Assembly (NCBI GenBank): GCA_018402365.1
Contig: JAGYJD010000003.1
Location: 33,865 to 97,864, forward strand
Direction: 5' to 3'
Origin: Candidatus Nanopelagicales bacterium
GTDB taxonomy: Bacteria; Actinomycetota; Actinomycetes; S36-B12; UBA5976
DNA length: 64,000 nt
Shown: in pieces, positions 48,880-58,478 of the stretch
How positions within the stretch are numbered: the first letter of the stretch is position 1
How the letters are laid out: each line of letters opens with the position of its first letter
Position numbers and translations under genes: made by a program
The notes under the pieces: model-generated
The model's input: the letters and a program-made list of their open reading frames with translations, nothing else
Told to the model about the DNA's origin: nothing
The model's database searches: none

Positions 48880-50919
48880 TTAATTCGCTCTCAACATTTG
48901 ATTTAACTCTTTTTTAAGGTCTCTAACTTCATCTCGATAGCGTGCCGCTAACTCAAAATTCAGCTCCGCTGCTGCTTGCTGCATTGCCTGAGTTAATTCT
49001 GAGATTAAAGCCGCCAAATCACCGGTCGGAGTATTTAACTTTCTTATACTACTGTCGATTTGACTTAGCGCTTTTTGTGTGTCTTCGTCTTCTCGAACGA
49101 TCGAATCTGTAATATCTGCAATCTTTTTTCGCAAAGGAGTCGGATCAATTCCGTGTTCTAAGTTATAGGCCACTTGCTTTTCTCGACGTCGGTTAGTTTC
49201 GCCTATCGCGGCTTGCATTTGTGGGGTTATTGAATCTGCGTACATCACAACTTGACCTGACACATTTCGAGCGGCACGACCAATGGTTTGGATCAAACTA
49301 GTTTCTGACCGTAAAAAACCTTGCTTGTCCGCATCCAGTATTGCTACTAACGAAACCTCAGGTAAATCTAATCCTTCTCGTAACAGATTAATGCCAACCA
49401 AAACATCATAAACTCCAAGCCGTAGCTCCCGTAATAATTCAACTCGGCGCAAAGTGTCTATTTCGCTATGAAGGTACCGAACCCGAACACCCTTTTCAGT
49501 GAAGAAATCCGTCAGTTCTTCTGCCATTTTTTTTGTTAAAGTTGTAACCAAGACTCGTTCATTTTTTTCTGCACGTTCGTTAATTCGATGAAGTAGATCA
49601 TCAATTTGCCCTTTTATGGGATGAACTAAAACTTGTGGATCAATTAAGCCGGTTGGCCGAATTACCTGCTCAACCACCGAATCAACTTTTGCCATTTCGT
49701 ACTTACCGGGAGTGGCAGAAAGATAAACCGTTTGCCCTACCCTTTCTTCGAACTCCACCCATTTAAGCGGGCGATTATCCATAGCACTCGGTAAGCGAAA
49801 TCCGTAGTCAACCAAAGTTCGCTTTCGAGAACGATCCCCCTCGTACATTGCTCCAATCTGCGGAACCGTTACGTGTGATTCATCAATTACTAACAAAAAA
49901 TCATCTGGAAAATAATCTAGCAGCGTGTTAGGGGCTGAACCGAGTGGACGGTCATCAAAAAACCTTGAGTAGTTTTCAATGCCCGAACAAAAACCTAATT
50001 CACGAATCATCTCTAAGTCAAAAGTTGTTCTCATTCTTAGACGCTGCTCTTCTAGCAACTTGTTTTGTTTTCTCAACTCGGTTAATCTCTGCTCTAGTTC
50101 TTTCTCTATTTCACTCATGGCTTTATTGGTGCGATCTACCCCCGCCACATAATGTGTAGCTGGAAAAATCAATAATTCTTCGTCATCAGAGATAATCTCA
50201 CCAGTCAATGGGTGAAGCGTTAAAATGCGATCGATTTGATCGCCAAACATTTCTATGCGCACCGCGAACTCTTCATAAACTGGAAAAACTTCTAAAGTAT
50301 CCCCCCGCACCCGAAAAGTGCCCCTCTCAAAGGCAATGTCATTACGTGAGTACTGAATATTTACTAATTTTTTCAAAATCTCTTCACGACTTATCGAATC
50401 ATTTTTTGTCACCTTGATAGCTTGTTGAATATATTCTTCAGGCGTTCCAAGTCCATAAATACATGAAACTGTTGCAACCACAATCACATCTCTTCGAGTA
50501 AGTAATGAGCTGGTTGCCGCGTGACGAAGTCGCTCAACCTCAGAATTTATAGTGGCATCTTTTTCAATGAAAGTATCAGTTTGAGGCACATATGCTTCAG
50601 GTTGGTAATAGTCGTAATAAGAAACAAAATATTCTACAGCGTTATTTGGGAGCATTTGCTTTAGTTCATTTGCCATCTGCGCTGCAAGAGTTTTATTTGG
50701 CTCAATAACCAAAGCTGGTCTTTGAAGTTTTTCAACCAACCAGGCAGTTGTAGCTGACTTACCCGTTCCAGTGGCACCCAATAACACCACATGTTTTTCG
50801 CCATCTTTGATTCGAGTTTCAAGTTGACTGATTGCCGCAGGCTGATCCCCAGCGGGTTGAAAATCAGAAACAACTTGAAAGGGATTAACTTTGCGATTTA
50901 ACTTCGGAGCCAGACTCAT
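48880..50919 (-). CDS. uvrB: Excinuclease ABC subunit B (UvrB)
   Basis: Helicase-like protein of nucleotide excision repair, 679 residues. It has [16 protein letters not shown] (Walker A), the beta-hairpin [37 protein letters not shown] (DEAD-like box), QTIGRAARN (motif VI) and a C-terminal UVR domain ([28 protein letters not shown] region) that binds UvrC. The coaE stop and this ATG share one base at 50919, so coaE and uvrB are coupled. Confidence 0.96.
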   Translation of the reverse strand: MSLAPKLNRKVNPFQVVSDFQPAGDQPAAISQLETRIKDGEKHVVLLGATGTGKSATTAWLVEKLQRPALVIEPNKTLAAQMANELKQMLPNNAVEYFVSYYDYYQPEAYVPQTDTFIEKDATINSEVERLRHAATSSLLTRRDVIVVATVSCIYGLGTPEEYIQQAIKVTKNDSISREEILKKLVNIQYSRNDIAFERGTFRVRGDTLEVFPVYEEFAVRIEMFGDQIDRILTLHPLTGEIISDDEELLIFPATHYVAGVDRTNKAMSEIEKELEQRLTELRKQNKLLEEQRLRMRTTFDLEMIRELGFCSGIENYSRFFDDRPLGSAPNTLLDYFPDDFLLVIDESHVTVPQIGAMYEGDRSRKRTLVDYGFRLPSAMDNRPLKWVEFEERVGQTVYLSATPGKYEMAKVDSVVEQVIRPTGLIDPQVLVHPIKGQIDDLLHRINERAEKNERVLVTTLTKKMAEELTDFFTEKGVRVRYLHSEIDTLRRVELLRELRLGVYDVLVGINLLREGLDLPEVSLVAILDADKQGFLRSETSLIQTIGRAARNVSGQVVMYADSITPQMQAAIGETNRRREKQVAYNLEHGIDPTPLRKKIADITDSIVREDEDTQKALSQIDSSIRKLNTPTGDLAALISELTQAMQQAAAELNFELAARYRDEVRDLKKELNQMLRAN

Positions 50920-51503
50920 TATGTTTTAGAAGCCGAAATTTGCCTCCAAACCTCCTTGACTCTTTGTTCTAGCTCTAACAAATCTCCATCATTCTCAATC
51001 ACAATATCGCTTTTAGCAATTCGCTCATCATCTTCAACCTGAGCGCTCATCCGGGCCACCGTGTCGGCTCGACTTAACCCTCGCTGAGTCGTTCTTTGAA
51101 TTCTTTTTTCTTTATCTGAGATCACACTAATTATTAAATCGTAATGACTATCTAATCCCACTTCAAAAAGTAGAGGAACTTCATTAATAGCAATCTCACC
51201 CTCAGGAGTGATTCGAAATTCCTCAATCACTCTTTTTCTAACCTCGGGGTGAATTATTGCTTCTAATTTAAGGCGAAGATCAGGTTCTAAAAAAACTTCT
51301 TCACTTAAATACTTACGATCGACTTTACCTTCTTTCACGACTTCAGACCCAAAGATTTCTATTAACTGGGTTTGAATATCGGGACGATCTAGTAACTCTT
51401 GCGCAATTGTGTCTGAAGAAATAATCTTTGCGCCATTTTTAGCAAAAAAAGCGGAAACGGTGCTCTTACCGGCACCGATCCCGCCTGTTAACCCAATTCG
51501 CAA
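50919..51503 (-). CDS. coaE: Dephospho-CoA kinase CoaE
   Basis: Last enzyme of coenzyme A synthesis. The 194-residue P-loop kinase opens [20 protein letters not shown] and has [21 protein letters not shown] and [20 protein letters not shown]. Some actinobacterial CoaE proteins have an extra C-terminal GrpB-like domain; this one is the short form. It lies between rpsA and uvrB. Confidence 0.95.
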   Translation of the reverse strand: MRIGLTGGIGAGKSTVSAFFAKNGAKIISSDTIAQELLDRPDIQTQLIEIFGSEVVKEGKVDRKYLSEEVFLEPDLRLKLEAIIHPEVRKRVIEEFRITPEGEIAINEVPLLFEVGLDSHYDLIISVISDKEKRIQRTTQRGLSRADTVARMSAQVEDDERIAKSDIVIENDGDLLELEQRVKEVWRQISASKT

Positions 51504-51518
51504 CTTAGGTCAAAATCT

Positions 51519-52886
51519 CTAGGATTCTTGGTCTAATTTGTCTTTAAGTTCAGCTAACTGACTGTGCTGTGCCAAAGTGCCACCATCACCACTTTGTTCT
51601 GCTTGCCATTTTGCTAAAGCGCTCGAATACTGTCGTTGCCATTCTTCTTTTTGATCTTCAAATCCAGCTTTCCAGTCGCCAGTTGTTGGGTCGAAACCCT
51701 CTGGACCAATATATTTTCCAGAAGCGTCATAGACCGGTGTCATTCCGTACTGATAAGGATCGAAAGAAGCAGTACTGTCTGAACCTTCATCAGCTTGGCG
51801 TACTGATAGTGAGATACGACGACGATCTAGATCTATATCAATAACTTTTACTGTTAGCTCTTGACCTACTTGCACAACTTGCTCTGGGATTTCAACATGA
51901 CTTTCACTCAACTCGCTAATGTGCACTAAGCCCTCGATACCATCGGCGACTCGGATGAAAGCACCAAACGGAACCAACTTGGTAACTTTTCCAGGTACCA
52001 CCTGATTAATTTTATGTTCGCGAGCAAATTGCTGCCATGGGTCTTCTTGGGTGGACTTAAGAGAAAGCGATACTCTCTCACGTTCCATATCAACTTCTAA
52101 TACTTCTACCGTTACTGGCATTCCTACTTCTACAACTTCTGAAGGATGCTCAATGTGCTTCCATGACAATTCAGAAACGTGCACGAGTCCGTCAACTCCA
52201 CCTAAGTCCACAAAAGCACCAAAATTCACGATGCTAGAAATATGACCTGAACGAATTTGTCCTTTTTGAAGTTGATTTAAGAAGGTGGAACGAGTTGCTG
52301 ATTGCGATTGCTCTAGCCAAGCTCGACGGGAAAGAACCACGTTATTACGGTTTTTATCTAGTTCAATAATTTTCGCTTCAATCTCTTGGCCCATATATGG
52401 TGAGAGATCTCTAACTCTTCTCATTTCAACCAAAGAAGCCGGTAAAAAGCCGCGGAGACCAATATCAACGATCAAACCGCCCTTAACAACCTCGATAACA
52501 TGCCCTTTGACCATGCCATCTTCGCTTTTGATCTTTTCAATGCTTCCCCAAGCTCTTTCGTATTGAGCACGCTTCTTAGAAAGAATTAAACGACCTTCTT
52601 TATCTTCTTTTTGTAAAACCAATGCTTCGACTATGTCGCCAACTTTAATTACATCGCTGGGGTTGACGTCGTGACGTATTGTTAATTCTCTAGAGGGAAT
52701 GACACCCTCGGTTTTATAACCGATATCAAGTAAAACTTCATCTCTATCAACTTTGACAACCAAACCTTCGACTAAATCCCCATCATTAAAATATTTGATG
52801 GTCTTATCGATTGCTGCCAACAGCTCTTCGGTGGTGCCAATATCATTAATTGCAACTTGTGGACTTGCGGTAGATGAAACAGACAT
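51519..52886 (-). CDS. rpsA: 30S ribosomal protein S1
   Basis: RNA-binding protein of 455 residues with four S1 (OB-fold) repeats, starting near residues 36, 121, 206 and 291: EGLVVKVDRDEVLLDIGYKTEGVIP, KGHVIEVVKGGLIVDIGLRGFLP, SGHISSIVNFGAFVDLGGVDGLVHVSE and PGKVTKLVPFGAFIRVADGIEGLVHISE. The two final repeats are the best conserved, as usual in the shorter actinobacterial S1. The C-terminal tail is acidic, Q/E-rich and low in complexity. It is followed by coaE. Confidence 0.95.
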   Translation of the reverse strand: MSVSSTASPQVAINDIGTTEELLAAIDKTIKYFNDGDLVEGLVVKVDRDEVLLDIGYKTEGVIPSRELTIRHDVNPSDVIKVGDIVEALVLQKEDKEGRLILSKKRAQYERAWGSIEKIKSEDGMVKGHVIEVVKGGLIVDIGLRGFLPASLVEMRRVRDLSPYMGQEIEAKIIELDKNRNNVVLSRRAWLEQSQSATRSTFLNQLQKGQIRSGHISSIVNFGAFVDLGGVDGLVHVSELSWKHIEHPSEVVEVGMPVTVEVLEVDMERERVSLSLKSTQEDPWQQFAREHKINQVVPGKVTKLVPFGAFIRVADGIEGLVHISELSESHVEIPEQVVQVGQELTVKVIDIDLDRRRISLSVRQADEGSDSTASFDPYQYGMTPVYDASGKYIGPEGFDPTTGDWKAGFEDQKEEWQRQYSSALAKWQAEQSGDGGTLAQHSQLAELKDKLDQES

Positions 52887-52894
52887 TATTTAAA

Positions 52895-52999
52895 TTATCT
52901 TTCAAGTGGTAAAAAACCCACGATTTTTTTGGTAGGAAGTGAATTATCGACTTGATCTTTATCAAAGATCACTTCACCACGCCCTGTCGGATGAAGCAT
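52895..52999 (-). CDS. Possible 34-codon ORF in the polA-rpsA gap
   Basis: The 154-bp gap between rpsA and polA holds a short minus-strand frame from ATG at 52999 (or TTG at 53002) to TAA at 52895. It reads MLHPTGRGEVIFDKDQVDN and SLPTKKIVGFLPLER, which has a protein-like mix of residues rather than a random one. I see no clear Shine-Dalgarno site and no family. The same stretch must also contain the promoter and leader of rpsA, so this may be leader sequence without coding function. Confidence 0.2.
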   Translation of the reverse strand: MLHPTGRGEVIFDKDQVDNSLPTKKIVGFLPLER

Positions 53000-53040
53000 C
53001 AACGACTCAACTACCCAAGCGTACTTGGATCAACTAATCC

Positions 53041-55671
53041 TTAATGCGCGGCCTGGGCCCAGGATTTACCAACTCCCAAAGAAACCGCCAAAGGAACTTG
53101 AAGCGGATAAGCCTCGCCCATTGCCCTGGGCAAAATCTGCTCAACTTGAGCTAATTCACCTTTTGCTACCTCGATAATCAACTCATCATGAACCTGCAGC
53201 ACCAATCGCGAGTGCAACTTCGCTTCATTTAATTCATGCTTAACTCGCAGCATCGCCAACTTAATAAGGTCAGCGGCAGAGCCCTGAATTGGAGCATTGA
53301 GTGCCATTCGTTCTGCCATTTGTTGCAGTTGACGATTGCCGCTCGCTAGGTCTGGCAAGTATCTTCTGCGACCCAAAATCGTCTGGGTGTATCCATTCTT
53401 TTTGGCGGTTTCAACAACGCTGGCTAAATAGTCGCGAACTTTTCCAAATCTTTGGTAATAGGTTTCCATCAATTCACTCGCTTGAGAAACAGAAATAGAG
53501 AGAGTTTGACTCAAGCCATAACTACTCAGACCATAAGCAATGCCGTAAGAGATGGCTTTTACTTGCCGACGTAACTGTTCATCCACCTCTGCTTTTTTCA
53601 CACCAAATACCATCGCGCCGACAGTGGTGTGCAAGTCTTCACCCGAATTGAAAGCGGCAATTAAATTTTCATCATTTGATAAATGCGCCATAATTCTCAT
53701 CTCTATCTGCGAATAATCTGCAGTTAAAAGAGTCTCCCAGGTGGGTCCTGAAATAAAAGCACTCCTGATTTTTTTACCATGCTCGGTTCGAATCGGAATA
53801 TTTTGCAAATTTGGATCTTGCGATGATAGGCGTCCAGTTGCGGTGACGGTTTGATTGAGGGTGGTATGAATTCGCCCCTGCTTATCTGTAAGTGGGATCA
53901 AAGCAGAAACAATCTGTTTTAGTTTTATAAATTCTCTAAAAGTAAGAATCTGCTCAAGTAGTGGATCTGAGGTTGTTTCAAATAACCAATGGAGTGCCTC
54001 GGCGTCAGTAGTAAATCCGGTTTTCGTTTTTTTAGTTTTCGGTAAATCTCTTTCGTCAAACAGAATTTCTTGTAACTGCTTTGGGGATGCTAAATTGAAT
54101 TCTCGTCCTGCTAATTTATGGGCATTTTTTTGAGCTGTCATTGCTTCTGTATTGAATTCGTTTTCTAATTGTTTTAAGAAAGGCAAATCCATTGCGACGC
54201 CACTCTCTTCAATTTCAGAGAGCAGTAAAGCGAGCGGTAGCTCCAGTTCATTAAAAAGTTTGAAAACTTCAATCTCTTGAATTTTCGTATTAAGTACCTC
54301 GCTTAATTGGGCGATGGTTGAGGCTTGCTTAGCTAGAAATGATTGATCAAGCGATGCCTCTTCAAATAATTGTGCTGGCGTCTCAACTTTCGTTGTAAGA
54401 TTTTGATTTAAATATTCAAGACTTAAATCAGCTAAGGACAAACTTCTACTCCCAGGATTGAGTAAATATCCTGCTAGTTGTGTATCAAAAGAAAGTCCGG
54501 CAAAACTCTTTTTGTTTTTTAAAAGCCATTTAGCGAGTGGTTTAATTTCGTGGGTTTGCTTATTTATATCAGGATTACTACACCAGTCGAGAAAAGCTGT
54601 TTGCACCGCTGAGAGCTGAATAATCAGCACCCTTTCTTCGGCTACTGCTAAATATGCCGGAACAGCCGCCTGGTAACCAATTGCAAAACTTACTGGTTTT
54701 TCTGGCTTTTTCTTAAACCACGCTGCTGCCTGTGAGTCATTGAGCACACTGAATTCAATTTCACTTTCAACAGTAACTTCTTTTGAACTCATTTTTTTGA
54801 AACGTGTTTTAAGACTATTAAATTCTAGATCCGTAAAAACTTGTAGAACTTCGGTTCCGTCCGGTTCGAGTAATTCATAATTTTTAAGTTCTGTATCTAT
54901 CTCTACATCCAGAATTAATTGAGTTAATTCTCGATTCAACTTGACTTGCGCTACATTGTCTCGCAAAGACTGTCCAACTTTTCCTGGAATCTGATCAGCA
55001 GCTGCCAATAAGTTGTTCAAGTTTTTGTACTCGGTAATCCATTTGGTGGCAGTTTTTTCACCTACCCCTGGGACAGATGGCAAGTTATCGGAACTATCAC
55101 CACGCAAGGCGGCAAAGTCCGGATACTGTAAAGGTGTAAGTCCATATTTTTCTAAAATTGCACTCGGTGTCATGCGGGCGATTTCACTCACACCCCGCAA
55201 AGCGTATAGAACTGTTATAGATTCGTTTGCCAGTTGAAAAGCATCACGGTCGCCCGTCAAAATTAAAACTTCAAAATTAGCTTCGGCTGCCTGAGTAGCT
55301 AGGGTGGCGATTAGGTCATCGGCTTCAAATCCCTCTTTTCGGAGGGATTTTATTTTAAATGAGTTCAGGAACTTATCGATCAAACCTAATTGCGATATAA
55401 ATTCTTCAGGAGTTTGCGATCTATTCGCCTTATAAAGTGGATAGCGTTCACTACGAAAGGTCTTGCGAGAAACATCGAAAGCCACCGCCACGTGCGTTGG
55501 AGCTTCGCTACTGAGCACATTTAGAAACATGGTGCAAAAGCCATAAACGGCATTGGTGGGCTGCCCGGCACTTGTAGAAAAGCTTTCCAGCGGGAGTGCA
55601 TAAAAAGCCCGATATGCCAAAGAGTTTCCATCCACCAACAACAATCTGGGCGGTGCAACTTTGCTTGACAT
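53041..55671 (-). CDS. polA: DNA polymerase I
   Basis: Repair and Okazaki-fragment polymerase of 876 residues. Residues 1-290 form the 5'-3' exonuclease (LLLVDGNSLAYRAFYALP, EADDLIATLA, LTGDRDAFQL, ALRGDSSDNLPSVPGVGEKTA). The polymerase domain has TADYSQIEMRIMAHLS (motif A), RRQVKAISYGIAYGLSSYGL (motif B) and LVLQVHDELIIEV (motif C). The middle 3'-5' exonuclease domain lacks the DxE, NxxxD and YxxxD acidic residues, so proofreading is predicted absent, as in many actinobacterial PolA proteins. It stands divergent to the thioesterase gene. Confidence 0.95.
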   Translation of the reverse strand: MSSKVAPPRLLLVDGNSLAYRAFYALPLESFSTSAGQPTNAVYGFCTMFLNVLSSEAPTHVAVAFDVSRKTFRSERYPLYKANRSQTPEEFISQLGLIDKFLNSFKIKSLRKEGFEADDLIATLATQAAEANFEVLILTGDRDAFQLANESITVLYALRGVSEIARMTPSAILEKYGLTPLQYPDFAALRGDSSDNLPSVPGVGEKTATKWITEYKNLNNLLAAADQIPGKVGQSLRDNVAQVKLNRELTQLILDVEIDTELKNYELLEPDGTEVLQVFTDLEFNSLKTRFKKMSSKEVTVESEIEFSVLNDSQAAAWFKKKPEKPVSFAIGYQAAVPAYLAVAEERVLIIQLSAVQTAFLDWCSNPDINKQTHEIKPLAKWLLKNKKSFAGLSFDTQLAGYLLNPGSRSLSLADLSLEYLNQNLTTKVETPAQLFEEASLDQSFLAKQASTIAQLSEVLNTKIQEIEVFKLFNELELPLALLLSEIEESGVAMDLPFLKQLENEFNTEAMTAQKNAHKLAGREFNLASPKQLQEILFDERDLPKTKKTKTGFTTDAEALHWLFETTSDPLLEQILTFREFIKLKQIVSALIPLTDKQGRIHTTLNQTVTATGRLSSQDPNLQNIPIRTEHGKKIRSAFISGPTWETLLTADYSQIEMRIMAHLSNDENLIAAFNSGEDLHTTVGAMVFGVKKAEVDEQLRRQVKAISYGIAYGLSSYGLSQTLSISVSQASELMETYYQRFGKVRDYLASVVETAKKNGYTQTILGRRRYLPDLASGNRQLQQMAERMALNAPIQGSAADLIKLAMLRVKHELNEAKLHSRLVLQVHDELIIEVAKGELAQVEQILPRAMGEAYPLQVPLAVSLGVGKSWAQAAH

Positions 55672-55694
55672 AAACCAGATCCTAGGCTTTGTGT

Positions 55695-56162
55695 GTGTCC
55701 AACGAAGAACCTCTCACTCGCAATCGCTCTCGCGCCGATATTCCAATGGATCAACTCAGTGCGGAGGATTTAAAAAATGCTTTAAACGCCTATGGCCTTG
55801 GTGAATTAGCAGAAAGAATGGGCATCAAATTAATAGAAGTTTCGGCACAAAAAACTGTAGGTTCGATGCCAGTTGAAGGTAACCGACAACCTTTAGGGTT
55901 ACTTAATGGTGGTGCTAACGCAGTTTTAGCTGAAACCTTAGGTTCAATCGCAGCAAATGTTCATGCGTTTCCTGAAAAAGTTGCGGTGGGAATCGATTTG
56001 CAAATCTCTCACCATCGGCCAGCGACGACGGGTTCATTAATCGCTACCGCCACTGCGCTTCACCTTGGAAAAACCCTGGGAACCTACCAAATTGAAGTGG
56101 TGGATGATAAAGAAAAACTAATTGCCTCTGCAAAACTTTCGGTATTTTTTAAAGTAAAATGA
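55695..56162 (+). CDS. Hotdog-fold thioesterase (PaaI/YdiI-like)
   Basis: A hotdog-fold acyl-CoA thioesterase of about 155 residues. GMPVEGNRQPLGLLNGGANAVLAETLGS matches the active-site helix of the YdiI/4-HBT-II group (usual HG..N with a catalytic Glu), and VGIDLQISHHRPATTGSLIATATALHLGKTLGTYQIEVVD the following strands. Start choice: the frame reaches TTG at 55689; GTG at 55695 has AGG eight bases upstream; ATG at 55746 would give 138 residues. The physiological substrate is unknown. It is followed 15 nt later by upp. Confidence 0.87.
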   Translation: MSNEEPLTRNRSRADIPMDQLSAEDLKNALNAYGLGELAERMGIKLIEVSAQKTVGSMPVEGNRQPLGLLNGGANAVLAETLGSIAANVHAFPEKVAVGIDLQISHHRPATTGSLIATATALHLGKTLGTYQIEVVDDKEKLIASAKLSVFFKVK

Positions 56163-56177
56163 AAACTTAGGAGTTGC

Positions 56178-56816
56178 ATGAAGGTAATCGAAATAAATCA
56201 CCCATTAATACATGCAAAACTCACAGAATTAAGAGACGCTTCAACCCCGTCGCATCGGTTTCGAAAATTGACCGAAGAATTGGTAAGCCTTTTGGCTTAT
56301 GAGGCGACTCGTGATTTAGCAGTGACACCGATAGCAGTTGTCACCCCGGTTGCCAAAACCAATGGTGTCAAATTTGCCGAACCGGTGCCAATGATTTTGC
56401 CAATACTCAGAGCAGGTTTAGGCATGCTAGAAGGCATGCTAAAAATTATGCCGCAAGCTGAGGTGGGGTTTTTAGGTGCGATAAGAGATGAGGCCACCTT
56501 ACAGATTTCAACGTACGCCGAGCGAATGCCCGAAAATTTAAAAGATCGCCACGTTTTTGTCTTAGATCCCATGCTGGCTACGGGTGGCACTTTAATAACC
56601 GCCAGTCTTAATTTGAAAAACAAAAAAGTAAAAAAGATTACAGCGATTTGTCTTTTGGCTGCTCCCGAAGGTATCGAAAATTTAAACATAGCCTTAGCGC
56701 CAGATTTAGATTTTACCCTGGTAATCGCAGGGATCGACGAAAAACTTAACGAAGTTGGTTATATCGTGCCCGGCTTAGGTGATGCTGGGGATAGATTATT
56801 TGGAAAAGTCGATTAG
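56178..56816 (+). CDS. upp: Uracil phosphoribosyltransferase
   Basis: Salvage enzyme making UMP from uracil and PRPP. The 212-residue protein has ILRAGLGMLEGM, HVFVLDPMLATGGT (the PRPP-binding loop with conserved Asp residues), AAPEGIENL and the C-terminal GYIVPGLGDAGDRLFG, which is the uracil-binding segment. GGAG lies just before the ATG. Its TAG stop interlocks with the stop of the convergent ANTAR regulator (TTAG at 56813-56816). Confidence 0.95.
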   Translation: MKVIEINHPLIHAKLTELRDASTPSHRFRKLTEELVSLLAYEATRDLAVTPIAVVTPVAKTNGVKFAEPVPMILPILRAGLGMLEGMLKIMPQAEVGFLGAIRDEATLQISTYAERMPENLKDRHVFVLDPMLATGGTLITASLNLKNKKVKKITAICLLAAPEGIENLNIALAPDLDFTLVIAGIDEKLNEVGYIVPGLGDAGDRLFGKVD

Positions 56817-57391
56817 CTTTTTAATTCTCTAATCACTACTTGAGCAACCTCTACCATTTTTTTTCTTTTATCCATTGCGGTTTTTTGCAACCAATTAAAA
56901 GCTTCAGGTTCGGTAAGTTTCAGTTCTTTCATCAAGATTGACTTAGCCTTTTCAATTGTCTTTCTAGCGGCTAGCTGTTCACTTAACTCACTCATCTCAC
57001 CTTGCAACTGCTGCATTTGCTTAAATCGACTAACGGCAATTTCAATGGTAGGCACTAAATCAACTGCCCGGTATGGCTTAGTTAAGTAGGCCATAACTCC
57101 AGCCTCATTGGCTTTTTCAATTAATTCAATTTGACTAAATGCAGTTAGCATCACAACTGCGCAAAGTTTGTCCTCTAAAATTTCGACCGCTGCGCTCAAT
57201 CCATCTTGCACCGGCATCTTTATATCTAAAATTGCTACATCAGGCTTATGATTTTTTACAGCTAACACAGCTTGTGCTCCATCGGAAACGCTGGCTATAA
57301 CTTCAAAGCCTTGTTCAATAAGCGACTCTGCCAGATCAAGACGAATTATCGATTCGTCTTCTGCGATCACTATTCGGATTGGGGTCTTCAT
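56813..57391 (-). CDS. ANTAR-domain response regulator (PdtaR-like)
   Basis: Two-domain regulator of 192 residues. The receiver domain (residues about 5-120) has IAEDESIIR, the phospho-acceptor in VAILDIKMPVQDG, VVMLTAFS and YLTKPY. The ANTAR domain (about 130-190: LAARKTIEKAKSILMKELKLTEPEAFNWLQKTAMDKRKKM) binds RNA two-hairpin elements to prevent transcription termination. It resembles mycobacterial PdtaR. The partner kinase is not in the window. It stands beside a divergent tRNA-Leu gene. Confidence 0.92.
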   Translation of the reverse strand: MKTPIRIVIAEDESIIRLDLAESLIEQGFEVIASVSDGAQAVLAVKNHKPDVAILDIKMPVQDGLSAAVEILEDKLCAVVMLTAFSQIELIEKANEAGVMAYLTKPYRAVDLVPTIEIAVSRFKQMQQLQGEMSELSEQLAARKTIEKAKSILMKELKLTEPEAFNWLQKTAMDKRKKMVEVAQVVIRELKS

Positions 57392-57451
57392 GGTTTCTTA
57401 GCCTAGGTGGTGAGCTTTTGGGTTCTCAATTGTCGTAAAGTTATGCCTTGG

Positions 57452-57525
57452 GCCCCGATAGCCCAACTGGCAGAGGCATACGACTCAAACTCGTACCAGT
57501 GTGAGTTCGACTCTCACTCGGGGCA
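57452..57525 (+). tRNA. tRNA-Leu (anticodon CAA) with short variable loop
   Basis: The acceptor stem GCCCCGA pairs perfectly with TCGGGGC, discriminator A. The anticodon stem TACGA/TCGTA is perfect and encloses CTCAAAC, giving anticodon CAA (leucine, UUG). The T-arm is GTGAG-TTCGACT-CTCAC. Between the anticodon and T stems there are only five bases (CCAGT), so the long class II variable arm expected of leucine tRNAs is missing. The D stem has a short three-pair form. Total 74 nt without CCA. It lies between the ANTAR gene and nusB, on the opposite strand to both. Confidence 0.88.
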
Positions 57526-57528
57526 CAA

Positions 57529-57900
57529 TCAAGAAATCTTCGCTAAAAGCCCATTTATGAAATTCGAGGATTCTTCGGTACTCAAAGTACTTGCTAATTC
57601 CACCGCTTCTGCGATCACTACCGCCTTAGGGGTTTGAGTGGAATGTTTAATTTCAAAAATTGCTAACCGCAGCAAGTTTCTGTCAACTATCGGCATCCGT
57701 TCCAGCGACCAACCGGTAGAAGTGGCTTCAATGGTTTGATCGATCTCAGAGAGTGACGCTAAAACCCCGTCTACCAAAAATTTAACGAACTCGTCAGATT
57801 GATCTGCACTACTCCAGATCCCCTCCAGCGGAACTCCTTTAAGATCTGCTTCGAACAGAATGTCTAAAGCTCGCTTGCGAGCTTTGGTGCGAGCTTTCAT
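57529..57900 (-). CDS. nusB: Transcription antitermination factor NusB
   Basis: All-helical protein of 123 residues that binds boxA RNA with NusE/S10 for antitermination of rRNA operons. ARKRALDILFEADLKG at the start and WSLERMPIVDRNLLRLAIFEIKH and AVVIAEAVELASTLSTEESSNFINGLL near the end are the NusB signature. It follows efp by six bases and ends three bases from the tRNA-Leu(CAA), on the other strand. Confidence 0.94.
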   Translation of the reverse strand: MKARTKARKRALDILFEADLKGVPLEGIWSSADQSDEFVKFLVDGVLASLSEIDQTIEATSTGWSLERMPIVDRNLLRLAIFEIKHSTQTPKAVVIAEAVELASTLSTEESSNFINGLLAKIS

Positions 57901-57905
57901 TAAGG

Positions 57906-58463
57906 TTAAGCACGACCCAAATATGAGCCATCTCGAGTATCGACTTTGATTACTTCATCTTGTTCAATAAAGAGAGGTACATCTACTTCAATTCCAGTTT
58001 CCATTGTGGCTTTTTTGGTACCACTGGTTGAGCGGTCACCTTGTAAGCCAGGCTCAGTGTAAGTGATTTTTAAGGCAACGTTTGCCGGTAATTCCAGATA
58101 GAGCGGGCTTCCTTGGTAAAAAGCAGCCATCACCTGTTGATTTTCAAGTAAGTAACCTCCCGCCTCACCTACCGCAGCATTGGAGATGGTGATTAATTCA
58201 AAATTGACGGTGTCCATGAAAACCCAATCATCACCATCGCGATAAGAAAATTGCATATCCCGCTTATCAACATTTGCGGTTTCTACCTTCACCCCAGCGT
58301 TAAAGGTTTTATCTACAACTTTGCCACTCAAAATATTTTTAAGTTTAGTTCGCACGAAGGCGCCACCTTTGCCAGGTTTTACGTGCTGAAAATCAACAAC
58401 AGTCCAAAGTTGACCATCTAAGTTGAGTACCAATCCTGTTTTTAAATCATTGGTGGTTGCCAT
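57906..58463 (-). CDS. efp: Elongation factor P
   Basis: Translation factor of 185 residues that rescues ribosomes stalled at polyproline. It begins [17 protein letters not shown], with the loop [15 protein letters not shown] where the tip residue that may be modified in other bacteria sits, and ends with the OB domain [26 protein letters not shown]. The pepQ-efp-nusB order after the aro genes is common in Gram-positives. Confidence 0.95.
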   Translation of the reverse strand: MATTNDLKTGLVLNLDGQLWTVVDFQHVKPGKGGAFVRTKLKNILSGKVVDKTFNAGVKVETANVDKRDMQFSYRDGDDWVFMDTVNFELITISNAAVGEAGGYLLENQQVMAAFYQGSPLYLELPANVALKITYTEPGLQGDRSTSGTKKATMETGIEVDVPLFIEQDEVIKVDTRDGSYLGRA

Positions 58464-58478
58464 ACATCCCTTTACTAG

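Noticed and set aside
57452..57525. Reading the second tRNA as a non-leucine isotype
   Set aside because: The anticodon stem is perfectly paired and fixes CAA in the loop; only leucine uses that anticodon in the standard code, so I kept Leu and flagged the short variable loop instead.
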